A stretch of 64,000 bases of DNA from Pseudomonadota bacterium (GTDB lineage Bacteria > Pseudomonadota > Gammaproteobacteria > Burkholderiales > Burkholderiaceae_B), in the NCBI GenBank assembly GCA_023387815.1, contig JAEWHK010000074.1, positions 33,507-97,506 on the forward strand, written 5' to 3'. This document shows, piece after piece, positions 34,801 to 44,067 of the stretch (its first letter is position 1; every line of letters starts with the position of its first letter). A model generated the notes under the pieces. That model was given only the letters and a program-made list of their open reading frames with translations. It did not search any database and was not told where the DNA came from. The position numbers were made by a program, and so were the translations under genes.

Positions 34801-35880
34801 CTATACTGCTGTTCCTTGCGTCCTGCAGATCAGTTTCTCAAACTGCTTAAGATATCGCTCGCTCATGCGTTGGATATCATGTTGTTCGTGAACGTACTGC
34901 CAGGCCCTATCGGCGCGTGCGCGCGCTTCTTCAGGGTGATCCAGTACACGCGCCAGCGCTTCGGCCATGGCCGCGTCATCACCGATGTCGCACAGGTAAC
35001 CACGATTGTCATCGAGCAGTTCAGCCAGCCCGCCTGCGTTGGTGGAGACCACGGGGATTCGCAATTGAAATGCATCCAGTACGCTGCTGCCCAGTGCCTC
35101 TTCGCGACTGCTCATCACAAAAATGTCGAACAGGCTGTACAGGTCTTCTACTTTTTGCCTGAACCCTGCAAGATGGTAAACCTGTTGCAGGCCATGTTCC
35201 GCAATCAACTTGCGGGCAACGTCTTCGCAATCGCCGCCGGCACCAAAATGCAGAAACACAAAATCCTGGCGCTGCGCATGCAGCCGGGCGATGGCACGAA
35301 TCAGTGTCAGTGGGTCTTTGACCGAGACCAGGGCGGCGCTGGTGGCAATCACTTTTTTGCCGTCCAGCCCAAACTCCTGCCGAACCTGTTCGGCGTGGTT
35401 CTGATCGATTTTCAATGGCTCAATGGCACTTGAAATCAACACAGTTGAAATACCCAGGCGGGAAGGTTCACTTGCCGCCATGCGGCTGATCGCAACAAAC
35501 AGGTCTGCCTTGCGCCATTTGCGAAGGGTACGCCATTGCCGCTCTGGCTTGACGGGCAGGGAGGTTCTTCGCGTGAACACCAGACGCGCGCCGGCAAAGA
35601 AACGGCGGGTGAGCGCTGCCCACGTCAGTGAGCCGGCGGTTTGTACATGCACAATATCGAAATCGCGCGCGTGACTAAGAAGAAAAAGACCTTGTTCAAA
35701 AGGCCGTTTGCGCGTAATGACGTTGAAACCTTCATTGCTGGCGGCCTGTGCCAGTGCATGACCCTCGCGCGCCAGCAGACTCACTTCATGGCCGGCCTCG
35801 CGGAAAGCCCGCATGCAATATAGCGTCTGGCGTTCACCGCCGCGCCAGCCTTTCTCGAAATTTACCTGCAGGATCTTCAT
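34801..35880 (-). CDS. Glycosyltransferase family 4
   Basis: A 359-residue GT-B glycosyltransferase. The N-terminus MKILQVNFEKGWRGGERQTLYCMRAF is typical of GT4 enzymes acting on cell-surface glycans. The C-terminal nucleotide-sugar domain has FVMSSREEALGSSVLDAFQLRIPVVSTNAGGLAELL with the conserved E-x7-E. It is last in the operon glmU-MFS-GT2-GT4 with 21 bases to the GT2 gene. Probably adds a sugar to the LPS core or a lipid carrier; acceptor unknown. Confidence 0.88.
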   Translation of the reverse strand: MKILQVNFEKGWRGGERQTLYCMRAFREAGHEVSLLAREGHALAQAASNEGFNVITRKRPFEQGLFLLSHARDFDIVHVQTAGSLTWAALTRRFFAGARLVFTRRTSLPVKPERQWRTLRKWRKADLFVAISRMAASEPSRLGISTVLISSAIEPLKIDQNHAEQVRQEFGLDGKKVIATSAALVSVKDPLTLIRAIARLHAQRQDFVFLHFGAGGDCEDVARKLIAEHGLQQVYHLAGFRQKVEDLYSLFDIFVMSSREEALGSSVLDAFQLRIPVVSTNAGGLAELLDDNRGYLCDIGDDAAMAEALARVLDHPEEARARADRAWQYVHEQHDIQRMSERYLKQFEKLICRTQGTAV

Positions 35881-35901
35881 GGCAGTTGTGATAGCAATGA
35901 A

Positions 35902-36705
35902 TCAGCGGGGAGGCCGGGCCTGACGGGTTCGCGACCACAGGCAGGCATATTTGTTGAAGACGGACTGCGCTGCCATGACCGATAGCAGAAACCCCGCCTT
36001 GCCATCCAGGATGCCCAGTTTCAGGAAATAGGTCCGAAAAAATCGCGCAATGGCATGCAGCGTTGCGGTGGTCAGCGATCCGGTTTTGCCGGCAGCAGCG
36101 CGCTGTTCCGCCCAGGCAATGGCGTAGCCGGCTGATTTGCGTAGATGCTGGTCTACCGATTCGTAGGTAAAGTGCAGCAGGTCGCCTTTCAGTGTTTCCA
36201 GGCGCACACCGGGCGGGCGTACCAGCGATTCATGAACCAATGAATCATCGTATTGAGTGAGTGCCCTGGGATGCAGTCTTTCCACATAGCCGGGATACCA
36301 GCCGCAGTGACGAATATAGCGGCCAAAGGCCCAGCTGAGGCGGGCAACCTGATAAATGGTGTTGGAAGGAGGAGCCTGAAGTGCCGCGTCTATGCTGGCG
36401 CGCAGTTCCGGGGTCACGCGTTCGTCGGCATCCAGCCAGAGGATCCAATCGGACGTTACGTAGGTTTGAGCGCGCTGCCTTTGCGGGCCAAAGCCGGGCC
36501 AGTCTGTGGCGGTGTAGAAGGCCTGCGTGTAGCGCCGCGCGATCTGTTCTGTTTCATCTGTGCTGCCCGAATCCAGTACGACGATTTCATCGGCCCAGCC
36601 TGCGACAGAGTCCAGACTGGCAGCCAGATTCTGCGCTTCGTTCTTGACGATGAGCGCAACCGCCAGTGTCACGGCCCTGGGAACAGAGACAGGATCAGGA
36701 GACAT
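35902..36705 (-). CDS. Glycosyltransferase family 2, WaaE/KdtX-like
   Basis: A 267-residue GT-A glycosyltransferase. The nucleotide-sugar site is visible in LAVALIVKNEAQNLAASLDSVAGWADEIVVLDSGSTDETEQIA, and the metal-binding DxD region in ILWLDADERV. The length and the sequence FGRYIRHCGWYPGYVERL resemble WaaE/KdtX proteins that add glucose to the inner LPS core. Its start overlaps the end of the upstream MFS gene by 11 bases, so they are co-translated. The acceptor is inferred. Confidence 0.88.
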   Translation of the reverse strand: MSPDPVSVPRAVTLAVALIVKNEAQNLAASLDSVAGWADEIVVLDSGSTDETEQIARRYTQAFYTATDWPGFGPQRQRAQTYVTSDWILWLDADERVTPELRASIDAALQAPPSNTIYQVARLSWAFGRYIRHCGWYPGYVERLHPRALTQYDDSLVHESLVRPPGVRLETLKGDLLHFTYESVDQHLRKSAGYAIAWAEQRAAAGKTGSLTTATLHAIARFFRTYFLKLGILDGKAGFLLSVMAAQSVFNKYACLWSRTRQARPPR

Positions 36706-38107
36706 CGGTATCTAGGCCCTTCACGTATCGGTACAGGTTGATGATGACAGCAATTATAACCATTGCGCTGGCAAATCCCATGACATACATTGGCCCACGT
36801 ACCTGGTCCACATGAAAACTGATCGCCACGCAGGCCGCGCCTACACCCTGACCGAAAAGCCGCGTGGTTGCCTGTACGCCGCCTGTTGCGCCGCTGCGTT
36901 TGAGTGGCGTGGACATGAGCATGGCGCGATTGTTGGGCGTCTGGAAAAACCCAAAGCCCATGCCGGCGATAAACATGGGTGGTACGTAATACCAGAGCGA
37001 GATGCCACCGGGCAGTGAGATTAGCGTAATAATGCCGATAGCCATCAGGAGGGCGCCGATACCTGCGAGCAGTGACGCTTTGAAATAGTGGCACAGTTTG
37101 GCCGACAGCGATGCAATCACGACACTGCCAACGGGCCAGACGCCAAACAGTAAACCGACCTTTTGCAACGGTATGCCCAGATTGTGCAGATAATAAAAAG
37201 GCAATGCCAGCATGGAGATCATCTGCGCGGTGAAGGTGAGTGCAGACACAATCACGGCGTATTTGAAGACCGGGAAGCGGAACAGGTCCACAGGCACCAG
37301 CGGTGCGGCTTGCGGCAAGGATCGACGTACCAGGAAAACCGCACAGGCTGCAGCGATGCCCAATAGGATCAGACCGCGACCGGGATCGCGCCCGATGGCG
37401 TCAAGGCCAATCAGCAGCAGCGAAAACATGGCGACATTCAGAATGGCACTCAGGTAGTCGAAGCGTCCGCGATTGCTGGGTGGTGCCTCTGGCAGATAAC
37501 CCGCGGCGTACATGGCAAACAGGCAGATGGGCGCCGTAAATCCGAAGACCCACTGCCATGATGCGACCGAGAGGATTGCGGCCCCGATGGAAGGGCCGAT
37601 AACCGAGGTGACGCCCACCGTCATGGCGTTCAGGCTGATGCCAGCGGCAATCTTATGGGCAGGGTAGATATAACGAACAAGACCGCCAAACAGGCACATC
37701 ATTGAGGCGGCGCCCAGCCCCTGAAGAATACGCGCTGCGACCAGAAGCTGCAGATTGCCAGACATGGCGCAAAGCAGGGTTGCAATCGTAAACACCGCCA
37801 GTCCAAGCCGGAAGATGCGCTTGAACCCGACGCGTTCGGCAATGGCCGAAAACGGCAACAGCGTTGCCATAATGGTGATGGTATAAGCGTTAACGATCCA
37901 GATGGAATCGGCTTCGCCAATATTCAGTTCCCGGGAAATGGTGGGCAAGGCAATATTGGCGACATTCGCATCAAGCACACTGACGCCAATGGCGGTCATG
38001 ACCGCTCCGGCAGCCCAGTACCGCGCAGGTGTTGGAAGGCCTGTTGAGGGCGGTCTGGGGGTAGAACTGGTATTACTTTCGGTACTGCCGGTTGCTGCTT
38101 CAGCCAT
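36695..38107 (-). CDS. MFS drug/metabolite exporter, DHA2 (EmrB/QacA) type
   Basis: A 470-residue inner-membrane protein with about 14 hydrophobic segments, typical of DHA2 drug:H+ antiporters. Family signatures are VLDANVANIALPTISRELNIGEADSIWIVNAYTI, RVGFKRIFRLGLAVFTIATLLCA and RILQGLGAASMMCLFGGLVRY. It starts four bases after the glmU stop and overlaps the GT2 gene. Presence inside a glycan operon raises the possibility that it exports a metabolite rather than a drug. Substrate unknown. Confidence 0.88.
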   Translation of the reverse strand: MAEAATGSTESNTSSTPRPPSTGLPTPARYWAAGAVMTAIGVSVLDANVANIALPTISRELNIGEADSIWIVNAYTITIMATLLPFSAIAERVGFKRIFRLGLAVFTIATLLCAMSGNLQLLVAARILQGLGAASMMCLFGGLVRYIYPAHKIAAGISLNAMTVGVTSVIGPSIGAAILSVASWQWVFGFTAPICLFAMYAAGYLPEAPPSNRGRFDYLSAILNVAMFSLLLIGLDAIGRDPGRGLILLGIAAACAVFLVRRSLPQAAPLVPVDLFRFPVFKYAVIVSALTFTAQMISMLALPFYYLHNLGIPLQKVGLLFGVWPVGSVVIASLSAKLCHYFKASLLAGIGALLMAIGIITLISLPGGISLWYYVPPMFIAGMGFGFFQTPNNRAMLMSTPLKRSGATGGVQATTRLFGQGVGAACVAISFHVDQVRGPMYVMGFASAMVIIAVIINLYRYVKGLDTDVS

Positions 38108-38111
38108 GCGA

Positions 38112-39488
38112 TTAATCTTTTTTCTTTACCGGACGTGTCCAGTTTTCCAGAGTGGTTTGTCGGGTGCGTGAGAGGGTGAGTTTTTCTGCAGGTGCGTCTT
38201 TGGTCAAGGTGGTGCCGGCGCCAAGGGTTGCGCCCTTGCCGACCTTGACCGGTGCTACCAGTTGCGAATCCGAGCCAATAAAGGCATCGTCTTCGATGAT
38301 GGTCTTGAATTTGTTAACACCGTCGTAGTTGCAGGTAATCGTGCCCGCGCCAATATTGACGCGTGCACCAATTTCCGAGTCACCCAGATAGCTCAGGTGA
38401 TTGGCCTTGCTGCCTTCGCCAAGTCGTGTTTTCTTCAGTTCCACGAAATTGCCCACATGAGAATCCGCGGCAAGTTCGGCGCCGGGACGCAGGCGTGCGT
38501 AGGGTCCGATTTTGACATTTTCGGCGGCCGTGGCCTGTTCCAGATGACTGAACGCTTCTACCTGTGTGCCCGCACCCAGTGTGACGTTACGCAATACGCA
38601 GTGGGGACCCACGCGTACGCCATCGGCCAGTCTGACTTCGCCTTCAAAAACGCAGCCGACGTCAATGAAGACATCGCGACCACATTCGAGCGTGCCGCGC
38701 AGGTCAAAGCGCGCCGGATCAGCCAGGGTCACGCCCTGTACCAGCAGACGCTGTGCCTGCTCGGCCTGCCAGGCGCGTTCCAGCTGTGCCTGCTGCACGC
38801 GGCTGTTCACGCCCAGTGTTTCCCAGCTGGCATCCGGTTGTGCTGCATTGACAGGAACATTGTCCTGAACCGACAAACCGATAATATCAGTCAGATAATA
38901 TTCGCCCTGGGCATTGTTGTTGTCGATGCGGCCCAGCCAGTCTTTGATTTTGCCTGTCGGTGCGGCCAGTATGCCGGTATTGACTTCGCAAATTGCGTGT
39001 TCCTGTTCCGTAGCGTCCTTGTGTTCGACAATGCGCTGTACATGACCGCTTTCATTTCGCACGATGCGTCCATAGCCCGTGGGATCATCCAGCGTTTCGG
39101 TCAGTACGGCCATGCCCTCTGCGCGGGCCTGCAATAGTCGTTTCAGTGTCGCGGGCTGCACGAGGGGCACATCGCCATAAAGCACAATGGTGGTATCTTC
39201 GGGATTGTCGCCGCCAACCAGCAACGGCAATGCCTGTTGAACCGCATGACCGGTGCCATGCTGGGGCTGCTGCAGTGCATATTGAATGTCGGTCTGGTCA
39301 GCAAAGGCTTTTTTCACGGCATCGGCGCCGTGCCCGACTACAACGATAATGCGGTCAGGCGACAGCTGACGGGCGCTGTCAATCACCTGTGCCAGCATAG
39401 GTTTGCCTGCCAGGGTATGCAAAACCTTGGGCAGGTCCGACTGCATGCGTTTGCCCATACCGGCTGCGAGAATAACGATGTTTAGCAT
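38112..39488 (-). CDS. glmU: Bifunctional UDP-GlcNAc pyrophosphorylase / GlcN-1-P acetyltransferase
   Basis: A 458-residue bifunctional enzyme making UDP-GlcNAc. The N-terminal uridyltransferase has the start motif LNIVILAAGMGKRMQSDLPKVLHTLAGKPML and the YGDVPLV metal site. The C-terminal left-handed beta-helix acetyltransferase has hexapeptide repeats and the signature NHLSYLGDSEIGARVNIGAGTITCNYDGVNKFKT. Full length. It heads the operon with an MFS exporter and two glycosyltransferases, linking precursor supply with glycan assembly. Confidence 0.97.
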   Translation of the reverse strand: MLNIVILAAGMGKRMQSDLPKVLHTLAGKPMLAQVIDSARQLSPDRIIVVVGHGADAVKKAFADQTDIQYALQQPQHGTGHAVQQALPLLVGGDNPEDTTIVLYGDVPLVQPATLKRLLQARAEGMAVLTETLDDPTGYGRIVRNESGHVQRIVEHKDATEQEHAICEVNTGILAAPTGKIKDWLGRIDNNNAQGEYYLTDIIGLSVQDNVPVNAAQPDASWETLGVNSRVQQAQLERAWQAEQAQRLLVQGVTLADPARFDLRGTLECGRDVFIDVGCVFEGEVRLADGVRVGPHCVLRNVTLGAGTQVEAFSHLEQATAAENVKIGPYARLRPGAELAADSHVGNFVELKKTRLGEGSKANHLSYLGDSEIGARVNIGAGTITCNYDGVNKFKTIIEDDAFIGSDSQLVAPVKVGKGATLGAGTTLTKDAPAEKLTLSRTRQTTLENWTRPVKKKD

Positions 39489-39594
39489 AATGATATTTGT
39501 CGTGAATTAGAAAAATGGTCTGAGGTGAATGAAGTGAGGGTGGCCCGGTTGCGGATGACGTGTCTGCTGCGCCGGGACTCCCTATGTGTTGATG

Positions 39595-40320
39595 TCAGGC
39601 CGTGCTGCGGCTTGAGGTACGGCGTTTGGCGGCAGCACGCTTGCGGGCGGTAGGTTTGACTGGCTCCTGAGGGTCTGCAGGCTCATCCGGCTCCGGACCC
39701 GGCGGCGTTTTGACAGGCGAGGGTTCCTTATGCGCCGATTTGGGTGTTGAACCGGCCTGCGCTGTCGGTGCCTGTGATGCCTGTGCTACGGTCTGCGCGA
39801 GCTGAGAAAACTGTCCTTGCAGCATATCCCACCAGGCCTGTGCTGCCTGATTGACCGATTCCGCCGCAAATGGCTGGTCGCCAGGCTTTCCACTGGCAGT
39901 CTTATCCTGTTTGCCGCTCTTTTCACTCGTGCTTTTTTGAGCGGTGCCTTTGTCTGCCGGCTTTTTGTTGAGCCCGAATATTTCGTCGAAAGAACGTTCG
40001 CTGCTCTGGTTCTGCATGGTATCAACAAACGTTTTGAGCGTATTGATGCTGGCGCGCTGAATCTCCAGTCCCTGAATCGTGCCGGAAAGCATGGTCAGAT
40101 TCATGGTCAGCCAGTTTTCTATACTCTTGAGTTCCTGAATGCGTTTGTCGAGTTCGCTGGCATCCAGTGCCGTAGGTACGGCGAAGACAGGGCTGGTTGC
40201 ATTCTGCACTTGTGCAAACTGCTGCCATGCCTTGCTCATCATATCCAGGCTTTGCATGATGGGATTGCCGGCGCTGCCCTGGCCCAGACCGGGTCTGTCA
40301 AACGGGTTGCTGTTAGTCAT
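39595..40320 (-). CDS. phaM: PHA granule regulatory protein PhaM
   Basis: A 241-residue protein with the PhaM start (NPIMQSLDMMSKAWQQFAQV) and helix (IQELKSIENWLTMNLTMLSGTIQGLEIQRASINTLK). A variable, disordered middle and a lysine/arginine-rich tail (ARKRAAAKRRTSSRS) follow. In Ralstonia PhaM activates PHA synthase, lies on the granule surface and binds DNA through its basic tail, so granules are shared between daughter cells. No phaC or phasin gene is nearby. The presence implies that the organism makes polyhydroxyalkanoate. Confidence 0.85.
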   Translation of the reverse strand: MTNSNPFDRPGLGQGSAGNPIMQSLDMMSKAWQQFAQVQNATSPVFAVPTALDASELDKRIQELKSIENWLTMNLTMLSGTIQGLEIQRASINTLKTFVDTMQNQSSERSFDEIFGLNKKPADKGTAQKSTSEKSGKQDKTASGKPGDQPFAAESVNQAAQAWWDMLQGQFSQLAQTVAQASQAPTAQAGSTPKSAHKEPSPVKTPPGPEPDEPADPQEPVKPTARKRAAAKRRTSSRSTA

Positions 40321-40344
40321 GAGGTTCTCCCTGCGTTTCAGACG

Positions 40345-41208
40345 CTACGCGTGATAACGCGTGAGCAATGTTTCGGATGTGCGGCTCAGAATGCCTTCCA
40401 GTATAACAAGCGCAGCTTCCAGCGTGACGACACGATCGGCAATCATCTGCACAACTTCCTGTTGTGTTACCACGCGGATTTCAGAGACTTCGCCGTCCAT
40501 GTTGCGGGGCCTGGCCTGGGGGCTCAGTATGCAGTCACTGACCAGGATGTCTTCTACCTGATAGCCTTCAGGCAGACGTCGGTGCATGCGCAGCAGGGTT
40601 CGCAATGGTGTACGACAGGTGATATCGGATTCACTGAGTCCGGCCTCTTCGAACGTTTCCCGAACCAGCGCATGCTCCAGATTTTCGGCGCCGTTGGCCA
40701 GCCCGCCGGCCAACGTGTCCCACATGCCCGGATCAGTTGCCTTGGTCAGGGACCGCTTTGCAATATACAAGTCCAGATCGGGCGTCCAGGCATTCAGGTG
40801 TACAGCATGCGTCAGCAGCCCCAGCGGGCGCATGGCTGCGCGCTCCATTCTGGCCAGATCTTCGCCTTCGGCATAAACCGTGAGCAGTTCATCGCGCCAG
40901 GTCTTGAGCAGACCGGCTTCGCGAAGGATGTTGGCAACGTGGGCCAGCAGTGGCTCCAGTTCGTATCTGGGTGTGCCCGGATCGGCCAGATGCGCCGCAG
41001 TTTCTGTGATGCGCAGTTGCGGCAGATGGGCCAGTGCCTTGACTGCCTGCGGTGTAATAAATCCCGCCAGTTTGCCTGAAATGGTCAGGGGCAGGGAGAA
41101 TTCCGGAGGAACCTCCTGTATGGATTGAAGCAGGGCAGCATAGAGGGCAGGAATTCGGTTCAAGATCAGATTCTTGTCGTGTCTAACATGCAACGATTGT
41201 ATTCGCAA
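40345..41208 (-). CDS. Nudix hydrolase with DUF4743 domain
   Basis: A 287-residue protein: an N-terminal DUF4743 domain and a C-terminal Nudix fold. The Nudix box GGLANGAENLEHALVRETFEEAGL fits Gx5Ex7REUxEExGU. It is related to thiamine pyrophosphokinase-linked Nudix proteins of plants and bacteria; a nucleoside diphosphate derivative is the probable substrate. There is no ATG near the beginning; the frame opens at a TTG at 41208, and another TTG or CTG inside could be the true start. It ends 24 bases before phaM on the same strand. Confidence 0.8.
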   Translation of the reverse strand: MRIQSLHVRHDKNLILNRIPALYAALLQSIQEVPPEFSLPLTISGKLAGFITPQAVKALAHLPQLRITETAAHLADPGTPRYELEPLLAHVANILREAGLLKTWRDELLTVYAEGEDLARMERAAMRPLGLLTHAVHLNAWTPDLDLYIAKRSLTKATDPGMWDTLAGGLANGAENLEHALVRETFEEAGLSESDITCRTPLRTLLRMHRRLPEGYQVEDILVSDCILSPQARPRNMDGEVSEIRVVTQQEVVQMIADRVVTLEAALVILEGILSRTSETLLTRYHA

Positions 41209-41260
41209 ACCAATCCGCTACAGGCTCGCATGCGTATTTATATGGTTAAATGAAGTATCT

Positions 41261-41291
41261 TTGACACAGGTCAAGGCGTCTTGGGTATAAT
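41261..41291 (+). promoter_or_regulatory. FNR/Anr-type box and promoter of the cox operon
   Basis: TTGACACAGGTCAA (41261-41274) fits TTGAC-N4-GTCAA, the FNR/Anr half-site pair. TTGACA also serves as a -35 box, with TATAAT at 41286-41291 (19-base spacer). It lies 125 bases before coxB, suggesting that the aerobic oxidase genes respond to oxygen. Confidence 0.6.
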
Positions 41292-41415
41292 CCTGTACCG
41301 CAAGAGGGTTATGTTGGGCGCTGTTTTTAGCCCATGATGTCAGCTACGATAATCAGGCGCATCCGATCAGTTAGGCACGATATAAAACGGGGGAGCGCAC
41401 AATAATGAGGTCAAC

Positions 41416-42234
41416 ATGAAGAAGTTGCAAGGTTTACTTGGTCTTGGAGGGATCCTGCCAGCCTGTACGGCATGGGCTGACGTCCAGGATATGCCAGGTG
41501 GTCCTAGGGTATTGCAAGTCAATCTGCATAAGGGTGTCACCGAAATCGCCGAAAGCATGTACAGTCTGCACATCATGATGCTGATCATCTGTACGGTCAT
41601 TTTCATTGGCGTCTTTGGCGTCATGTTTTACTCGATCTGGGCGCATCGTAAATCAAAAGGTTTCAAGGCTTCGGTCTTCCATGAGCACATGGGTGTTGAA
41701 GTTGCCTGGACCGTTGTTCCCTTCATTATTGTTATCGCCATGGCCTTGCCTGCAACCAAAACGGTGGTTGCCATGAAAGATACCAGCAGCGCCGACCTCA
41801 CTATCAAGGCTACCGGCTATCAGTGGAAATGGGGCTACGAATATCTGGACGGTAAAGCCAAGGGCATCAACTTCATCTCCAACCTGTCCACGCCTTACGA
41901 TCAGATCGAAGGCAAAGCAGAAAAATCCAATACTTATCTGATGGAAGTGGACAACGAACTGGTTGTTCCTGCAGGCAAGAAAGTTCGCGTCGTTCTCACG
42001 GCCGATGACGTTATTCATGCATTTTATGTACCTGAGCTGGGCGTGAAGCAGGATGCCATTCCCGGCTTCCTGCGCGATACGTGGTTCCGCGCTGAAAAGG
42101 TCGGTACGTACCGCGGCCAGTGCGCCGAGCTCTGTGGTCAGAACCATGCGTTCATGCCTATCGTGGTGCGTGTCGTGTCTCCCGAAGACTATGACAAATG
42201 GATCGCCGAACAGCAGAAAGTGGCGGCACAATGA
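41416..42234 (+). CDS. coxB: Cytochrome c oxidase subunit II
   Basis: A 272-residue subunit of the aa3-type oxidase, which receives electrons from cytochrome c at the CuA centre. Signal peptide (LLGLGGILPACTAWA), two helices (HIMMLIICTVIFIGVFGVMFYS and VAWTVVPFIIVIAMALP) and the periplasmic CuA domain with CAELCGQNHAFMPIVV. No fused cytochrome c domain. First gene of the large oxidase cluster. Confidence 0.96.
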   Translation: MKKLQGLLGLGGILPACTAWADVQDMPGGPRVLQVNLHKGVTEIAESMYSLHIMMLIICTVIFIGVFGVMFYSIWAHRKSKGFKASVFHEHMGVEVAWTVVPFIIVIAMALPATKTVVAMKDTSSADLTIKATGYQWKWGYEYLDGKAKGINFISNLSTPYDQIEGKAEKSNTYLMEVDNELVVPAGKKVRVVLTADDVIHAFYVPELGVKQDAIPGFLRDTWFRAEKVGTYRGQCAELCGQNHAFMPIVVRVVSPEDYDKWIAEQQKVAAQ

Positions 42235-42316
42235 AAATAACATTCGGAACTTTACATTCGCAATATTGCGCCTGTGATATCTGCATGCAGGGCATGCAGC
42301 AGGCAAGGAGTCAAAA

Positions 42317-43918
42317 ATGAGTAGCATTGCAGTGGGTCACGCGCCTGATCATCACGGACATGATGACCATCACCACGCCGCCCCGACAGGCTGGCGCCGC
42401 TGGCTGTTTGCCACCAATCACAAGGATATCGGTACGATGTACCTGATGTTCTCGTTCTTTGCCCTGCTCGAGGGCGGAACGCTTGCCTTGCTGATTCGAG
42501 CCGAGCTGTTTGAGCCCGGTGTTCAGTTCTTCCAGCCTGATCTGTTCAATCAGTTCACGACTATGCATGGTCTGATCATGATTTTCGGTGCGATCATGCC
42601 GGCGCTGGTGGGCTTTGCCAACTATATGATTCCGCTGCAGATCGGCGCCTCTGATATGGCCTTTGCGCGGATGAACAACTTCAGTTTCTGGCTGCTGCCT
42701 GTCGGTGCCATTCTGCTGACCGCGTCATTCTTTGTGCCTGGTGGCGCAACTGCTGCCGGCTGGACGCTGTATGCGCCGCTGTCACTGCAGATGGGTCCCG
42801 GTATGGATATGGCGATTTTCGCGGTCCACATTCTGGGTGCTTCATCGATCATGGGTGCGATCAACATCATCGTGACCATCCTGAATATGCGTGCCCCTGG
42901 CATGACGCTGATGAAAATGCCGCTGTTCTGCTGGACCTGGCTGATTACCGCCTTCCTGCTGATCGCTGTGATGCCGGTGCTGGCCGCTGCCGTTACCATG
43001 CTGCTCACTGACCGTCATTTCGGTACCGGCTTTTTCAACGCCGCAGCCGGTGGTGACCCGGTTCTGTATCAGCACGTATTCTGGTTCTTCGGGCACCCTG
43101 AAGTGTATATCATGATTCTGCCTGCCTTCGGTATCGTGTCGGCAATCATTCCTACCTTCTCCCGTAAACGTCTTTTCGGTTACGCCTCCATGGTGTACGC
43201 GACAGCAGCGATTGCCGTCCTGTCCTTCATCGTCTGGGCTCACCACATGTTTGCCACCGGTATGCCGGTGACAGGCCAGCTGTACTTCATGTACGCGACC
43301 ATGCTCATTTCCATTCCTACCGGCGTGAAAGTGTTCAACTGGGTTGCAACTATGTGGCGCGGTTCGCTGACATTCGAAACTCCCATGCTGTTCTCTGTGG
43401 GCTTCATTTTCGTGTTCACCATCGGTGGCTTTACCGGGCTGATCCTGGCCATGGCGCCGATCGATATCGCGGTGCATGATACCTATTATGTTGTGGCTCA
43501 CTTCCACTACGTACTGGTTGCCGGTTCGCTGTTTGCGCTGTTTGCAGGTACGTACTACTGGCTGCCAAAATGGACAGGCCGCATGTACAACGAGAAACTG
43601 GGCAAGATCCATTTCTGGTCTACCATGCTGTCATTCAACGTGACTTTCTTCCCCATGCACTTCCTGGGCCTGGCGGGTATGCCGCGTCGTTATGTGGACT
43701 ACGCACCTCAATTTACCGACTTCCATCAGATTGCAACCATTGGTGCTTTCTGGTTCGGATTCTCGCAATTGCTGTTCCTGTACATTGTGCTGAAAACCTA
43801 TCGCGGCGCTGGTGAAACAGCCACTGCGCAGGTATGGGAAGGCGCGGAAGGTCTGGAGTGGACACTGCCATCTCCGTTGCCATTCCACACATTTGAAACG
43901 CCACCTGTAGTCAAGTAA
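42317..43918 (+). CDS. coxA: Cytochrome c oxidase subunit I
   Basis: A 533-residue catalytic subunit with 12 helices. It carries heme a, heme a3 and CuB. Key motifs: TMHGLIMIFGAIMPALVGFANYMIPLQIGA, YQHVFWFFGHPEVYIMILPAFGI with the cross-linked His and Tyr, VWAHHMFATGMP with the two CuB histidines, and VAHFHYVLVAGSLFAL for the a3 ligand. A His-rich N-terminus (HAPDHHGHDDHHHAAP) precedes the first helix. It is 82 bases after coxB. Confidence 0.97.
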   Translation: MSSIAVGHAPDHHGHDDHHHAAPTGWRRWLFATNHKDIGTMYLMFSFFALLEGGTLALLIRAELFEPGVQFFQPDLFNQFTTMHGLIMIFGAIMPALVGFANYMIPLQIGASDMAFARMNNFSFWLLPVGAILLTASFFVPGGATAAGWTLYAPLSLQMGPGMDMAIFAVHILGASSIMGAINIIVTILNMRAPGMTLMKMPLFCWTWLITAFLLIAVMPVLAAAVTMLLTDRHFGTGFFNAAAGGDPVLYQHVFWFFGHPEVYIMILPAFGIVSAIIPTFSRKRLFGYASMVYATAAIAVLSFIVWAHHMFATGMPVTGQLYFMYATMLISIPTGVKVFNWVATMWRGSLTFETPMLFSVGFIFVFTIGGFTGLILAMAPIDIAVHDTYYVVAHFHYVLVAGSLFALFAGTYYWLPKWTGRMYNEKLGKIHFWSTMLSFNVTFFPMHFLGLAGMPRRYVDYAPQFTDFHQIATIGAFWFGFSQLLFLYIVLKTYRGAGETATAQVWEGAEGLEWTLPSPLPFHTFETPPVVK

Positions 43919-43927
43919 CGTTGCGTG

Positions 43928-44038
43928 ATGACTCCAGAGCAAAAACGTAGGAACAGGATTACTGGTCTGATTCTGCTGGGATTGGTAGTCGCAATCTTCC
44001 TGTGGGCGATTTTCGGTCATGTACTGTCAGCGGCTTAA
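43928..44038 (+). CDS. Cytochrome oxidase small assembly protein
   Basis: A 36-residue single-helix membrane peptide: a basic N-terminus (MTPEQKRRNRI) followed by a hydrophobic segment (LILLGLVVAIFLWAIFG). Such a tiny ORF lies right after coxA in Bordetella and relatives, where it is annotated as a small assembly protein. In those genomes ctaG (Cox11) comes next; here it does not. The ATG is ten bases past the coxA stop. Confidence 0.75.
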   Translation: MTPEQKRRNRITGLILLGLVVAIFLWAIFGHVLSAA

Positions 44039-44067
44039 GGCTGCTGACGCTGAGCAAGGATGTCCAG

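Noticed and set aside
39817..41079. 420-codon plus-strand open frame opposite phaM and the Nudix gene
   Set aside because: It runs across two well-supported genes and the gap between them, and its translation has no domain.
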